From: Actinobacteria bacterium UBA4426
GTDB taxonomy: Bacteria > Actinomycetota > Actinomycetes > S36-B12
Length of the DNA: 64,000 nt
Direction: 5' to 3'
Assembly (NCBI GenBank): GCA_002390705.1
Contig: DGQA01000018.1
Coordinates: forward strand, 10,182-74,181
Part shown: in pieces, positions 17,238 to 25,875 of the stretch
Layout of the letters: every line of letters starts with the position of its first letter
Position numbering within the stretch: the stretch's first letter is position 1
The notes under the pieces: generated by a model
The model's database searches: none
What the model saw: the letters and a program-made list of their open reading frames with translations, nothing else
Told to the model about the DNA's origin: nothing
Made by a program: the position numbers and the translations under genes

Positions 17238-18163
17238 TAGACGAATTTCACCCCATCCACGCGCAATCCACGAATCCAATCTGTGGCCAACATGAATTTC
17301 TTACCCGGTGGTTTCACGTGATCCAGTTCAAGGGCATAGGTCGCGCTCCCTACGAATACTCTTTTGTCCATCATTAAAACGACTCCCGGATCAAGCTGGA
17401 TATCACGATTGGGGGACACGGGACCGATTGACAAAGAAATCTCGTGTTCACTTAACGCCATGGTGGTCCACGCTCCCGGTTTAGGTGTCATCGCACGAAT
17501 CCGACGGTCAATTTCGATCGCCGGCAGCTGCCAATCTATCTGGGAGTCAGACTTTTGTAACTTAGGAGCATAAGTCGCTTGATCGTGGTGTTGTGCAATC
17601 GGTGTAATCATTCCAGCTTCTACAGCATCTAGGGTCTGCCTCAGCAAGTGTGACCCTGTGTCCGCAAGCCGAGTGAGCAGTGCTCCGCTGGTGTCCTTGG
17701 GATCCACCAATTCCGTTACATGGCCAAGGATCGGCCCGCTGTCCATTCCTTGATCTATTCGGAAAGTTGTCGCTCCAGTGATTGTGTCACCGTGCCAAAT
17801 GCAGTGCTGAACGGGAGCCGCACCTCGCCACTGCGGCAGCAGCGAGAAATGCAGGTTGATCCAGCCATGTGCGGGGATGTCCAACATGGTCCCAGGGATC
17901 AGTTGGCCGTAGGCCACCACAGGGATCGCATCAGGTTGCAGCTCACGAAGTACCGCATCAATCTCGCGGATCGAGTCCGGGCACAAGACCTTGATGCCGT
18001 ATTTTTCGGCTAACGCATGTACCAGACTTGGTTGCACTTCGCGCCCCCTACCGGCCCTCGCCGGAGGTTGGGTGATTACGGCCAAAACTTCGTGTTGAGA
18101 CGAAATTAACGTTTCCAATGCTGGCCGCGCCACATCAGGGGTTCCAGCGAAAACTAATTTCAA
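17237..18163 (-). CDS. fmt: Methionyl-tRNA formyltransferase
   Basis: Formylates initiator Met-tRNA using 10-formyl-tetrahydrofolate. 308 residues; NLHFSLLPQWRGAAPVQHC has the catalytic Asn-His, and the C-terminal OB-like domain binds tRNA. The start is TTG at 18163, one base after the def stop (TAA-A-TTG), giving the standard opening LKLVFAGTPDVA. It works with def, directly upstream. Confidence 0.96.
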   Translation of the reverse strand: MKLVFAGTPDVARPALETLISSQHEVLAVITQPPARAGRGREVQPSLVHALAEKYGIKVLCPDSIREIDAVLRELQPDAIPVVAYGQLIPGTMLDIPAHGWINLHFSLLPQWRGAAPVQHCIWHGDTITGATTFRIDQGMDSGPILGHVTELVDPKDTSGALLTRLADTGSHLLRQTLDAVEAGMITPIAQHHDQATYAPKLQKSDSQIDWQLPAIEIDRRIRAMTPKPGAWTTMALSEHEISLSIGPVSPNRDIQLDPGVVLMMDKRVFVGSATYALELDHVKPPGKKFMLATDWIRGLRVDGVKFV

Positions 18164-18164
18164 T

Positions 18165-18707
18165 TTACATCCACTTGGGCGAAATTGCGTGCGGACTCGT
18201 TTTCACGACTAATTCGTCTCCGAACCAATCACTAGCCCGGATCTGTTTCATGGCTTCTTTTCGTTCCTCTGGTGTGAGGCGGTCAATGAAAATGATTCCA
18301 TCAAGGTGGTCCGTCTCATGCTGTACACACCGAGCCATGAGATCCGCGCCAACCAACTCGATTGGTTCACCGTGCATATTGAAACCCCTTGCGATGAGAC
18401 TTCGCGAACGCGGAGTGTCAAATGAAAGCCCCGGAAGTGACAAACACCCTTCCTCCCCTAGCTCTGTGTCATCGGAGAGTTCCAAAGTGGGGTTTACAAC
18501 GTGACCCAGCTCTTCCTCAACCCAGTAGGTAAACACGCGAAGGGAAACACCCAGTTGAGGTGCTGCCAGTCCCACGCCTGGCGCATCTTGCATAGTGTCG
18601 GTGAGGTCTGCCACTAATTTGCGCAATTCCTTATCAAAATCCACAACCTCTGTTGCGGGGGTCCGCAAAACCGGGTCGCCAAAAATTCTAATGGGTTGAA
18701 TCGCCAT
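18165..18707 (-). CDS. def: Peptide deformylase
   Basis: A metal enzyme that removes the formyl group from new proteins. All three motifs are present: GVGLAAPQLG, EGCLSLPG and QHETDHLDG, with the Cys and two His metal ligands. The ATG at 18707 gives the usual opening MAIQPIRIFGDPVL and follows a -10 hexamer by 6 bases; the longer frame to 18725 adds six unrelated residues. 180 residues. Confidence 0.96.
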   Translation of the reverse strand: MAIQPIRIFGDPVLRTPATEVVDFDKELRKLVADLTDTMQDAPGVGLAAPQLGVSLRVFTYWVEEELGHVVNPTLELSDDTELGEEGCLSLPGLSFDTPRSRSLIARGFNMHGEPIELVGADLMARCVQHETDHLDGIIFIDRLTPEERKEAMKQIRASDWFGDELVVKTSPHAISPKWM

Positions 18708-18719
18708 GTCCCAAGTGTA
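18708..18719 (-). promoter_or_regulatory. Predicted leaderless promoter (-10) of def
   Basis: TACACT (18719-18714) plus 6 bases plus ATG, in the gap after priA. Confidence 0.5.
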
Positions 18720-18736
18720 GGACATGGCCGACCGGG

Positions 18737-20698
18737 TCAGAAATCACGCGGATCGATCTGGATTCGTACAAAAGAAGACTTCGGATCAGCCGAGCGAGTT
18801 CGCATAATGTAAGTCAAAGCCTCGGTCAGAGCCTTGCCCTGTGCCCGACGCACCATGAGAAAAACTTGTGAAGGGTCTCCTTCGATCGGTCCTAACAATC
18901 GCGCCTCAACTTTTTCCTGTGCACTTGAGGCGACATCCATTACGGCATTACGGTCCCCGATCAGCAGTGCTACTCGAGCCGAAGGCGCCAAATGAGCCTG
19001 GGCGCGATCGGCCAACTCACGCTCAGCAAACCAAGGACTATCCCAACGGGCTAAAGCCTGGCTTTCTCTGCTCCCCGGATCGCCCGTGAGTACAACTGGT
19101 GCGCCGACCCTGGCCCTCACGGCCGCTGAAAACCCTCGGCGAGCCAACGACTCACTGGCAGTTAAGGAAATCGAATGTGATGCCATGTCCAAAATCACAA
19201 CAGCAGCGAATCCATTTTTCGCGTAAGGCTCTGCACCTTGAGTTGCGACCACAATGCGCGAATGTCCATCAACATTGGCGATCACGTGCTCCTGCTGTGA
19301 CCACAACACAGGTGTCCCCGCAAATGCCCGCCCCAACTCTTCGGCTGTTCGTTCGGCTCCTATCGCAAGTGCCTTGATTTTTCTTCCGCCACATGCACAT
19401 TTCCAACCACCGGATCCGCAACGACCGCACATTGCCTGCTTCTGGGAATAATCAGCATGTGTAAATCGAATGGGTCCGCCACAGGCGCATACAGCTCGCT
19501 CACCGCACTGGGTGCACAGGAATGCTGGGATATATCCGCGTCGACCCACAGATACCAACACTGGTCCGGCCGGAAGTGAATCCTTAATGGCCTGCCACGC
19601 TAGTCGTGGGATTCGAGATTGATATGGATCACGCTCAACAACAGTGTCAGTCAGCGTGCGAACATGTGAGCGAAAGATCTCGACAGCGGACTTTTCGGCA
19701 GTAATGCTTTCGCACCATCCTGACTCGCACCAGGACGTTGTTACTACTGACCGAATATAGCCGCCCACGATCAGCGAGCAGTCACTTTGGTGACTACGTA
19801 AAGCAGCTACCTCTCTCGCATCCCAATATGGTGCATGCGGATCACTGTATGCATCATTGAAATCATCCCACATGATTATTGCCTTGAGATTGTGAACTGG
19901 CGCAAATACCGCCGACCGAGTCCCGATCACGATCTTTGCACTCCCCGAACGCACCTCGAGAAAATTTTGGTACCGCTGGCCCTGACCCAGGTGGTGCGAA
20001 ATAATTCCAGCGTCACTAATCATTGCCGCTAGGCGCTCAATAGACGAAGCGTCAGGGACGAGAACAATCACTCCGGCCGCGGAGTCGTGCGCCCGAACAG
20101 CGTCAACGAGTGCCGCTATTTCCTGCCACCAAGATGATGCCGGCGCGCTACACCAAGCTGCCCGAATCCGATCCCCCGATCTCAATGTGAATATAAGTTC
20201 TGATCCTCTTGCGTAACGAGCCCAGGGATCATCTTCTTGGGGTGCCATATCGACGATTCTTTCGATATTGTGGGCGACTCCAGCCTTAGATTTACTGGGA
20301 ACGGCCGCTCGTACTACATCCCAGAACATTCCAATATAACGCTCGGCAACACTGCGTACCAATTCAATCGTCTCAGCGGTGAGTGCTGGACCGACCGCGC
20401 GCTCAATGAAAGCTAGCTTGGCAAACTCTGAAACCATGATCCGGTCGACAACAATCGCATCGGCCAATTTCCCGGCAAAGCGCACCCGAACTCGATCCCC
20501 GACCTGGCATTGCGATTCGATGCCTGCTGGGACCAGATAATCGAAATCTCGGTCCAGATGGGACACAGGAACGTTGACCCGGACTCGAGCGACCGGATTC
20601 ACTCCCGCAGGGGAGACAATCTTCTTCGCACGCACTTGCGCTCTTTTGCGCACAGCCGGTGGATCAGCCAATAAGAAGAGCTGATCACCCGTTTCCAT
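18737..20698 (-). CDS. priA: PriA-like replication restart protein, helicase-dead
   Basis: Related to the PriA primosome helicase, which reloads DnaB at stalled forks. The 653 residues keep the N-terminal fork-binding domain (VSHLDRDFDYLVPAG, GDRVRVRFAGKLADAIV) and the zinc region (CTQCGERAVCACGG ... CGRCGSGGWKCACGG). The P-loop GxGKT is gone, replaced by a segment reading CSAPASSWWQEI, and the DEEH box is replaced by DDFND. It is thus unlikely to hydrolyse ATP. This loss is known for actinobacterial PriA. It probably acts as a fork-recognition or loading scaffold. Confidence 0.88.
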   Translation of the reverse strand: METGDQLFLLADPPAVRKRAQVRAKKIVSPAGVNPVARVRVNVPVSHLDRDFDYLVPAGIESQCQVGDRVRVRFAGKLADAIVVDRIMVSEFAKLAFIERAVGPALTAETIELVRSVAERYIGMFWDVVRAAVPSKSKAGVAHNIERIVDMAPQEDDPWARYARGSELIFTLRSGDRIRAAWCSAPASSWWQEIAALVDAVRAHDSAAGVIVLVPDASSIERLAAMISDAGIISHHLGQGQRYQNFLEVRSGSAKIVIGTRSAVFAPVHNLKAIIMWDDFNDAYSDPHAPYWDAREVAALRSHQSDCSLIVGGYIRSVVTTSWCESGWCESITAEKSAVEIFRSHVRTLTDTVVERDPYQSRIPRLAWQAIKDSLPAGPVLVSVGRRGYIPAFLCTQCGERAVCACGGPIRFTHADYSQKQAMCGRCGSGGWKCACGGRKIKALAIGAERTAEELGRAFAGTPVLWSQQEHVIANVDGHSRIVVATQGAEPYAKNGFAAVVILDMASHSISLTASESLARRGFSAAVRARVGAPVVLTGDPGSRESQALARWDSPWFAERELADRAQAHLAPSARVALLIGDRNAVMDVASSAQEKVEARLLGPIEGDPSQVFLMVRRAQGKALTEALTYIMRTRSADPKSSFVRIQIDPRDF

Positions 20699-20733
20699 AT
20701 GCGCCTATTCGATCACCCGCGGGAAATCTGACA

Positions 20734-21936
20734 CTAATTCTTGATCGCAGCCGCGAGTAAATCCGCACGATCCACTCGTTCCCAAGTGAAAAGTCCACCT
20801 TCTGTCATTCGACCAAAGTGTCCATAGGCCGCGGTTGGCCGATAAATCGGCCGCAAGAGCTCCAAGTCTCGAATTATCGCAGCAGGACGAAGGTCAAAGA
20901 CACTCAATACCGCCTGTTGAATTTGCTCATCGGATACAACACCGGTGCCAAAAGTCTCAACGAACACTCCCACCGGATGCGCTTTACCAATTGCGTAGGC
21001 GACTTGAACTTCACACCGGGTTGCCAAGCCAGCCGCCACAACATTTTTTGCCACCCACCGCATTGCATAGGTTGCTGAGCGGTCCACCTTTGACGGATCC
21101 TTGCCCGAAAATGCGCCACCGCCGTGACGAGCCATCCCACCGTAAGTGTCAACGATAATTTTTCGACCGGTAAGTCCGGCGTCTCCCATAGGTCCACCTA
21201 CAACAAAGTTTCCGGTGGGATTCACAAGCAGTCGGACTTTGGAAGAATCTAAGTCCACATTTTCCAAAATCGGGTCCACCACAAATTTCTTTACCTCGGG
21301 TGAAAGCGTTCCGTCCAGATCAACGCCTTCGGCGTGCTGGCTACTCACGACTATTGTTTCAATGTGAAGCGGCTGATCATTTTCGTCGTATGCGATGGTG
21401 ACCTGGGTCTTACCGTCTGGCCGCAAGTAGCCCATCTGGCCGGACTTACGGACAGCCGATAATTGCTGGGCCAACTTGTGGGCGAGTGAGATGGGTAGTG
21501 GCATTAGGTCGGGTGTATCCATGCAGGCGTACCCAAACATCAGCCCTTGGTCACCGGCACCTTGACGGTCCAACGGGTCGGCGCTGCCACCCTCACGTTC
21601 TTCAATTGCGTCATTGACGCCTTGGGAAATATCGGGTGATTGTTGTCCGATAGATACGGATATGCCGCACGACCCGCCGTCGAATCCTTTTTCCGAACTG
21701 TCGTATCCGATCTCAAGCACGGTGTCCCGCACCAAACTCATGACATCCGCGAAACCTTCAGTGGTCACTTCACCAGCAACATGCACCTGTCCGGTCGTGA
21801 GCATGGTTTCAACCGCAACGCGACTGGTAGGGTCCTGTCGAATCAGATCGTCGAGGATCGCGTCACTGATCTGATCTGCCATTTTGTCTGGGTGGCCTTC
21901 GGTTACTGACTCCGAAGTAAATAGACGATGCGCCAC
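20734..21936 (-). CDS. metK: S-adenosylmethionine synthetase
   Basis: Makes SAM from methionine and ATP. The 400 residues have GHPDKMADQISDAILD, GSCGISVSIGQQSPDISQGV (flexible loop region) and GGGAFSGKDPSKVDRSA (P-loop-like). It starts at GTG (21936) with GGGGAG upstream. It feeds several methyltransferases encoded nearby. The 37 bases upstream are too short for a SAM riboswitch. Confidence 0.97.
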   Translation of the reverse strand: MAHRLFTSESVTEGHPDKMADQISDAILDDLIRQDPTSRVAVETMLTTGQVHVAGEVTTEGFADVMSLVRDTVLEIGYDSSEKGFDGGSCGISVSIGQQSPDISQGVNDAIEEREGGSADPLDRQGAGDQGLMFGYACMDTPDLMPLPISLAHKLAQQLSAVRKSGQMGYLRPDGKTQVTIAYDENDQPLHIETIVVSSQHAEGVDLDGTLSPEVKKFVVDPILENVDLDSSKVRLLVNPTGNFVVGGPMGDAGLTGRKIIVDTYGGMARHGGGAFSGKDPSKVDRSATYAMRWVAKNVVAAGLATRCEVQVAYAIGKAHPVGVFVETFGTGVVSDEQIQQAVLSVFDLRPAAIIRDLELLRPIYRPTAAYGHFGRMTEGGLFTWERVDRADLLAAAIKN

Positions 21937-21973
21937 GTGACTCCCCTTTTCGTTTGCGAATGAATTTCGGTGA

Positions 21974-23206
21974 CTAAATTTTAATCTTGCGGGACATCGA
22001 GTCTACCTGATCCAGCAGCTGGGCAAGCCTATGAACCACAGCGTGGCCAACATTTAATTTGGATCCCAAGATTGGCGCAACGGTTTGATCGACTTCAATT
22101 AACAGGACTTCAGTGTTCTCTGATCCAAATATTTCACCGTTGCTCACATTATTGACCACAATTGCATCTGCGCCCTTCGCCGCCAGCTTTGCGGATCCAA
22201 GTGCAATCAAGTCTTCGCGGATTCCCGAGGTTTCAGCCGCAAATCCGATGATAATTGGCTTGGTTCCCAAAACTCTCTGCCGGCAAATATCCGTCAAAAT
22301 ATCTATGGTCGGCTCAAGCTCGAGATTTTGATACCTGTCCGCCTTTTTGATCTTGGCGGCTGATTGCTGCGCGGGGCGAAAATCTGCAACGGCAGCTGCC
22401 ATGATGACGCCATCAGGTTGCCCGTCCATCAAGCCCGTGAGAGCTTTATGCATTTCCGCACTGCTCTTTGTCTGAATCACTTCTGCCCCTGCAGGTGGAT
22501 CAATGTCCATGTGCCCAACAACGAGGGTTACCCTCGCACCCGCCGCGAGTGCCGCTCTCGCCAAAGCAACACCCTGTTTGCCGCTACTCCTATTACCGAT
22601 ATAACGCACCGGATCCCAATCTTCTTGGGTCCCTCCCGCACTAATGACAATGTGGCGAGCGGCGAGTGCACCGGTATTGGCATGGAACTGGGCCTGCAGT
22701 GCATCGAAAATTTCTTGTGGAGCTGGAAGCCTGCCCTTTCCGCTATCGGTTCCGGTCAAAGGACCCGTATCCGGTTCAAGAACTATGTAACCGCGGTTGC
22801 GCAAACTCTCGACATTGGCTCGTGTTGCCGGGTGCTCCCACATTTGCGTATGCATAGCGGGGGCGAGCACCACGGGGCATGTGGCGGTCAAAAGAATGTT
22901 TGACAACAAGTCACTCGCTAATCCGTGTGTTGCCCGAGCCATAAAGTCAGCAGTCGCCGGCGCAATCACTATGAGGTCCGCGCCAATTCCTTCTGCAACA
23001 TGGGTTACGTCTGCACCGCCATCCCACAAGTTGGCCTTGATCGATTTTCCGGAAAGAGCCTCAAATGTGGGTTGCCCGACAAAACGCAGTGCATTCAACG
23101 TGGGAACAACGCTCACTTCATGTCCTGCTCGCGTGAGCAGGCGCAACAACTCCACCGACTTATATGCAGCTATGCCGCCGCATACGCCCAGGATTACCCG
23201 AGGCAA
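21974..23206 (-). CDS. coaBC: Phosphopantothenoylcysteine decarboxylase / synthetase
   Basis: A bifunctional CoA enzyme. The N-terminal CoaC flavoprotein has GGIAAYKSVELLR and APAMHTQMWEHPAT; the C-terminal CoaB has SAGGTQEDWDPVRYIGNRSSGKQG and AAVADFRP. The long frame from 23269 overlaps rpoZ. I choose TTG at 23206, one base after the rpoZ stop (TAA-C-TTG), with AGGA upstream; this gives the usual opening LPRVILGVCGGIAAYK and 410 residues. Confidence 0.95.
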   Translation of the reverse strand: MPRVILGVCGGIAAYKSVELLRLLTRAGHEVSVVPTLNALRFVGQPTFEALSGKSIKANLWDGGADVTHVAEGIGADLIVIAPATADFMARATHGLASDLLSNILLTATCPVVLAPAMHTQMWEHPATRANVESLRNRGYIVLEPDTGPLTGTDSGKGRLPAPQEIFDALQAQFHANTGALAARHIVISAGGTQEDWDPVRYIGNRSSGKQGVALARAALAAGARVTLVVGHMDIDPPAGAEVIQTKSSAEMHKALTGLMDGQPDGVIMAAAVADFRPAQQSAAKIKKADRYQNLELEPTIDILTDICRQRVLGTKPIIIGFAAETSGIREDLIALGSAKLAAKGADAIVVNNVSNGEIFGSENTEVLLIEVDQTVAPILGSKLNVGHAVVHRLAQLLDQVDSMSRKIKI

Positions 23207-23207
23207 G

Positions 23208-23531
23208 TTAGTCCTGCTCAACCTCGACGCTTGCAGCAGCCAGACCATTGTCGGTGCCACCGGATGCAATCGGTGATTCAGGGAATGTTCGTTCGGAAGT
23301 CAAAAGCCCTGCGTCAATCTCGCGAAGGGAAATCGACAGTGGCTTCTCTTGTGCATGGGTCTCAACAAGCGGCCCGATGTATTCAAGGAGTCCCTCACCC
23401 AATTGTGAGTAATACGCATTGATCTGGCGAGCACGCTTGGCGGCATAACTGACCAAGGAAAACTTTGAATCAGTTTTAGTCAACAGGTCGTCAATGGATG
23501 GGTGGGTGATGCCTTCAGGTCGTGCGTTCAT
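23208..23531 (-). CDS. rpoZ: RNA polymerase omega subunit
   Basis: The small subunit that wraps the beta-prime C terminus. 107 residues with the conserved SKFSLVSYAAKRARQINAYY helix. The C-terminal tail is the longer actinobacterial kind. It overlaps the gmk stop by four bases, with GAGG before the ATG. gmk-rpoZ-coaBC-metK is the common order. Confidence 0.95.
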   Translation of the reverse strand: MNARPEGITHPSIDDLLTKTDSKFSLVSYAAKRARQINAYYSQLGEGLLEYIGPLVETHAQEKPLSISLREIDAGLLTSERTFPESPIASGGTDNGLAAASVEVEQD

Positions 23532-24121
23532 GAATCCTCATTTCGCGGGTTATTAAATAAGTCTAGCAAAGCCTGAGCCGTGTGGGTCACATCGGAGTTC
23601 ACCAGAACGTGATCAAATTCAGAAATCGCGGCCATTTCCTTGTGTGCTATTTCCAATCGGGTCGCTAAAGTCTCCTCGTCTTCGGTCCCTCGGCCTCTCA
23701 GCCGGGCGTCTAACTCGGCAACACTCGGGGGTGCAATGAACACTAAAGTCGCCTGCGGTGCCCGCTCTCGTACTTGACGGGCCCCCTGAACTTCGATCTC
23801 CAAGATCACTGGCACGCCAGTTTGGCGACTCGCCTGGACCGGCTCGCTGGGCGTTCCATATCTATTTCCTGCATATTGAGCCCACTCGAGCATGTTGCCG
23901 GTCTCAACCATCCGGGTGAATTCCAGATCAGAGACGAAAAAGTACGAGGCGCCTTCACGCTCCCCCGTTCGCGGAGCCCGTGTTGTCGCCGAAACCGACA
24001 GCCACATCTGAGGGTTCAACTCGAGTGCTCGAGCCACCACAGTGCTTTTCCCAACACCGGATGGACCCGACACCACAATCAGTGGTGCGATGTGGTCTAG
24101 CTCGGGACTCATCTCATTCAC
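23528..24121 (-). CDS. gmk: Guanylate kinase
   Basis: Phosphorylates GMP to GDP. P-loop SGPSGVGKS near residue 18, and TTRAPRTGEREGASYFFV is the GMP-binding region. 197 residues. It starts at GTG (24121), overlapping the pyrF stop by four bases (GTGA); ATG at 24112 is an alternative. The integration host factor gene found between pyrF and gmk in mycobacteria and Streptomyces is missing here. Confidence 0.95.
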   Translation of the reverse strand: MNEMSPELDHIAPLIVVSGPSGVGKSTVVARALELNPQMWLSVSATTRAPRTGEREGASYFFVSDLEFTRMVETGNMLEWAQYAGNRYGTPSEPVQASRQTGVPVILEIEVQGARQVRERAPQATLVFIAPPSVAELDARLRGRGTEDEETLATRLEIAHKEMAAISEFDHVLVNSDVTHTAQALLDLFNNPRNEDS

Positions 24122-24804
24122 GCTGAACCAATTTCTCGAGCAATTGCATCAGCGGCTTCTTTCAGATTCGGGCTGCCAGTAATGGGTCGTCCAATGACGA
24201 GTAAATCTGCCCCAGAATTAAATGCCTCCTTCGGCGTCATCACTCGCCTTTGGTCACTGGGCACCGACTCTGCGGGGCGCACCCCCGGGGTAATCAAGAT
24301 TATCCCGCCACCCACTTCAGCACGAACCCGAGCAACTTCATGTGGTGAACACACGATCGCTCTGGCGCCTGCCGAAACAGATGAAGCAGCCTGCCGCAAT
24401 ACCGTGTCCTGTGCCGGCGTGCAGATCCCCACTTCGGCGAGTACTTGGTCATCGAGGCTTGTCAACACGGTCACCGCGGCAACCAAGGTCTCGGGTAATT
24501 CCTGACATGCCGCTCGCACCATGTCAGGTCCTCCGGAGGCATGCACGGTCAGGAACTTTGGCGTATAGCGGGATAGGGCTGCGGCAGCTCCCGCCACCGT
24601 ATTAGGGATGTCGTGTAATTTCACATCAAGGAACAGATCACAACCACTCTCGCGGACCACCTCAATTGCGTCTGCACCATTGCGGTAGAAAGTTTCTAAT
24701 CCAATTTTGAGCGTGGAGACAACCTCCTGCGTCTGCCACGCCCACTCTCGCAGTACTTCAATTTTTTGCGCATCAAGTGCCACAGCAATTGGAGCTGTTC
24801 CCAT
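24118..24804 (-). CDS. pyrF: Orotidine 5'-phosphate decarboxylase, class I
   Basis: The last step of UMP synthesis. LFLDVKLHDIPNT contains the catalytic D-K-x-x-D array, and GVRPAESVPSDQRR the phosphate-binding part. This is the E. coli/Bacillus class, not the class 2 enzyme of mycobacteria. ATG at 24804 is preferred to GTG at 24825 because GAAAGG lies 7 bases upstream. 228 residues. Confidence 0.95.
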   Translation of the reverse strand: MGTAPIAVALDAQKIEVLREWAWQTQEVVSTLKIGLETFYRNGADAIEVVRESGCDLFLDVKLHDIPNTVAGAAAALSRYTPKFLTVHASGGPDMVRAACQELPETLVAAVTVLTSLDDQVLAEVGICTPAQDTVLRQAASSVSAGARAIVCSPHEVARVRAEVGGGIILITPGVRPAESVPSDQRRVMTPKEAFNSGADLLVIGRPITGSPNLKEAADAIAREIGSA

Positions 24805-24828
24805 TGAATGCCTTTCTTTTCCCACTGG

Positions 24829-25875
24829 CTATTCGGAGATGAAATCCCAGTCCGGTTCACTTTCATCTTTGGACTCACCCGTTTCGTCCTCGATTACGGC
24901 CTCACTTACTTCTCTGTGCGCGAACGAAATAGCTTGCGTGAGGCTTTCGAAACCGCGATTGCGTAGTTCTTGCTCCAGTTCTTTCTGAATTCGCATTGGT
25001 GCCCCTGGGTCGTTAAAGATTGAAGTCCCTACCGAAATCGCATTAGCGCCAGCAAGAACCATTTCGAGGGCATCTTGGCCGGTTCTGACCCCGCCCATTC
25101 CAATAATGGGCACATTGGGCAATGCGCTTCGGATCTGCCAGATACACCGCACCGCAATTGGCCGGATCGCAGGGCCGGAAAGTCCTCCGGTCACACCCGC
25201 GAGGACCGGCCGCATCGTCTGCGTATCGATGACCATGCCCAAAAGCGTGTTTATAACTGACACGCCGGTCGCGCCCGCCTGTGATACTGATGTTGCGATC
25301 TCAACAATGTCTGTGACATCGGGCGACAACTTCGCAAAAATTGGAATCTTGTTATCGCTATTTCGCCGAACAGTTTGAATTATTTGCGCAGAAGTGTCAG
25401 CCCGACAAGCAAACACTTGACCGCGGTCTTCGACATTGGGGCAAGAAATATTGACTTCAATTGCATCGAAACCTCCTGCGACGCGGAGCTTGGCCGCAAC
25501 TTTACCGAATTCGTCGGCTGTTCCACCAGCAATGGAAACGATAGTGCGCGCTCCCCTCCGCTGTAACCAAGCAAGATCAGTTTCCAGAAAACTTTCGACA
25601 CCAGGGCCTTGCAGCCCAATCGAGTTCAACATGCCACTCGGAGTTTCCGCCATGCGTGGCGTTGCTCGGCCGGACCTCGGTGCCAACATGATGCTCTTGG
25701 TGACGATGCCACCGATCGCAGTGATGTCGAAATAGTTGTCGAGTTCGCGTCCAGCCGCAGCACAACCGGAAGCTGTCAACACGGGTGACTGCAACTCAAG
25801 TGAACCCAACTGGGTCCGCAGATCGAATGTTGATTCAGGTGCGGCCTTGCCCGTTGAAATTATGGTTCGCGTCAT
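24829..25875 (-). CDS. pyrD: Dihydroorotate dehydrogenase, catalytic subunit (class 1B)
   Basis: An FMN TIM-barrel enzyme that oxidises dihydroorotate. SPVLTASGCAAAG, EVNISCPNVEDRG and GMGGVRTGQDALEMVLAGANAISVGTS are the FMN and substrate sites. The partner pyrK next door marks it as the cytosolic, NAD-linked class 1B rather than the quinone-linked class 2. The ATG at 25875 overlaps the pyrK stop (ATGA), with GGGAGAGG upstream. 348 residues. The last 30 residues are acidic. Confidence 0.94.
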   Translation of the reverse strand: MTRTIISTGKAAPESTFDLRTQLGSLELQSPVLTASGCAAAGRELDNYFDITAIGGIVTKSIMLAPRSGRATPRMAETPSGMLNSIGLQGPGVESFLETDLAWLQRRGARTIVSIAGGTADEFGKVAAKLRVAGGFDAIEVNISCPNVEDRGQVFACRADTSAQIIQTVRRNSDNKIPIFAKLSPDVTDIVEIATSVSQAGATGVSVINTLLGMVIDTQTMRPVLAGVTGGLSGPAIRPIAVRCIWQIRSALPNVPIIGMGGVRTGQDALEMVLAGANAISVGTSIFNDPGAPMRIQKELEQELRNRGFESLTQAISFAHREVSEAVIEDETGESKDESEPDWDFISE

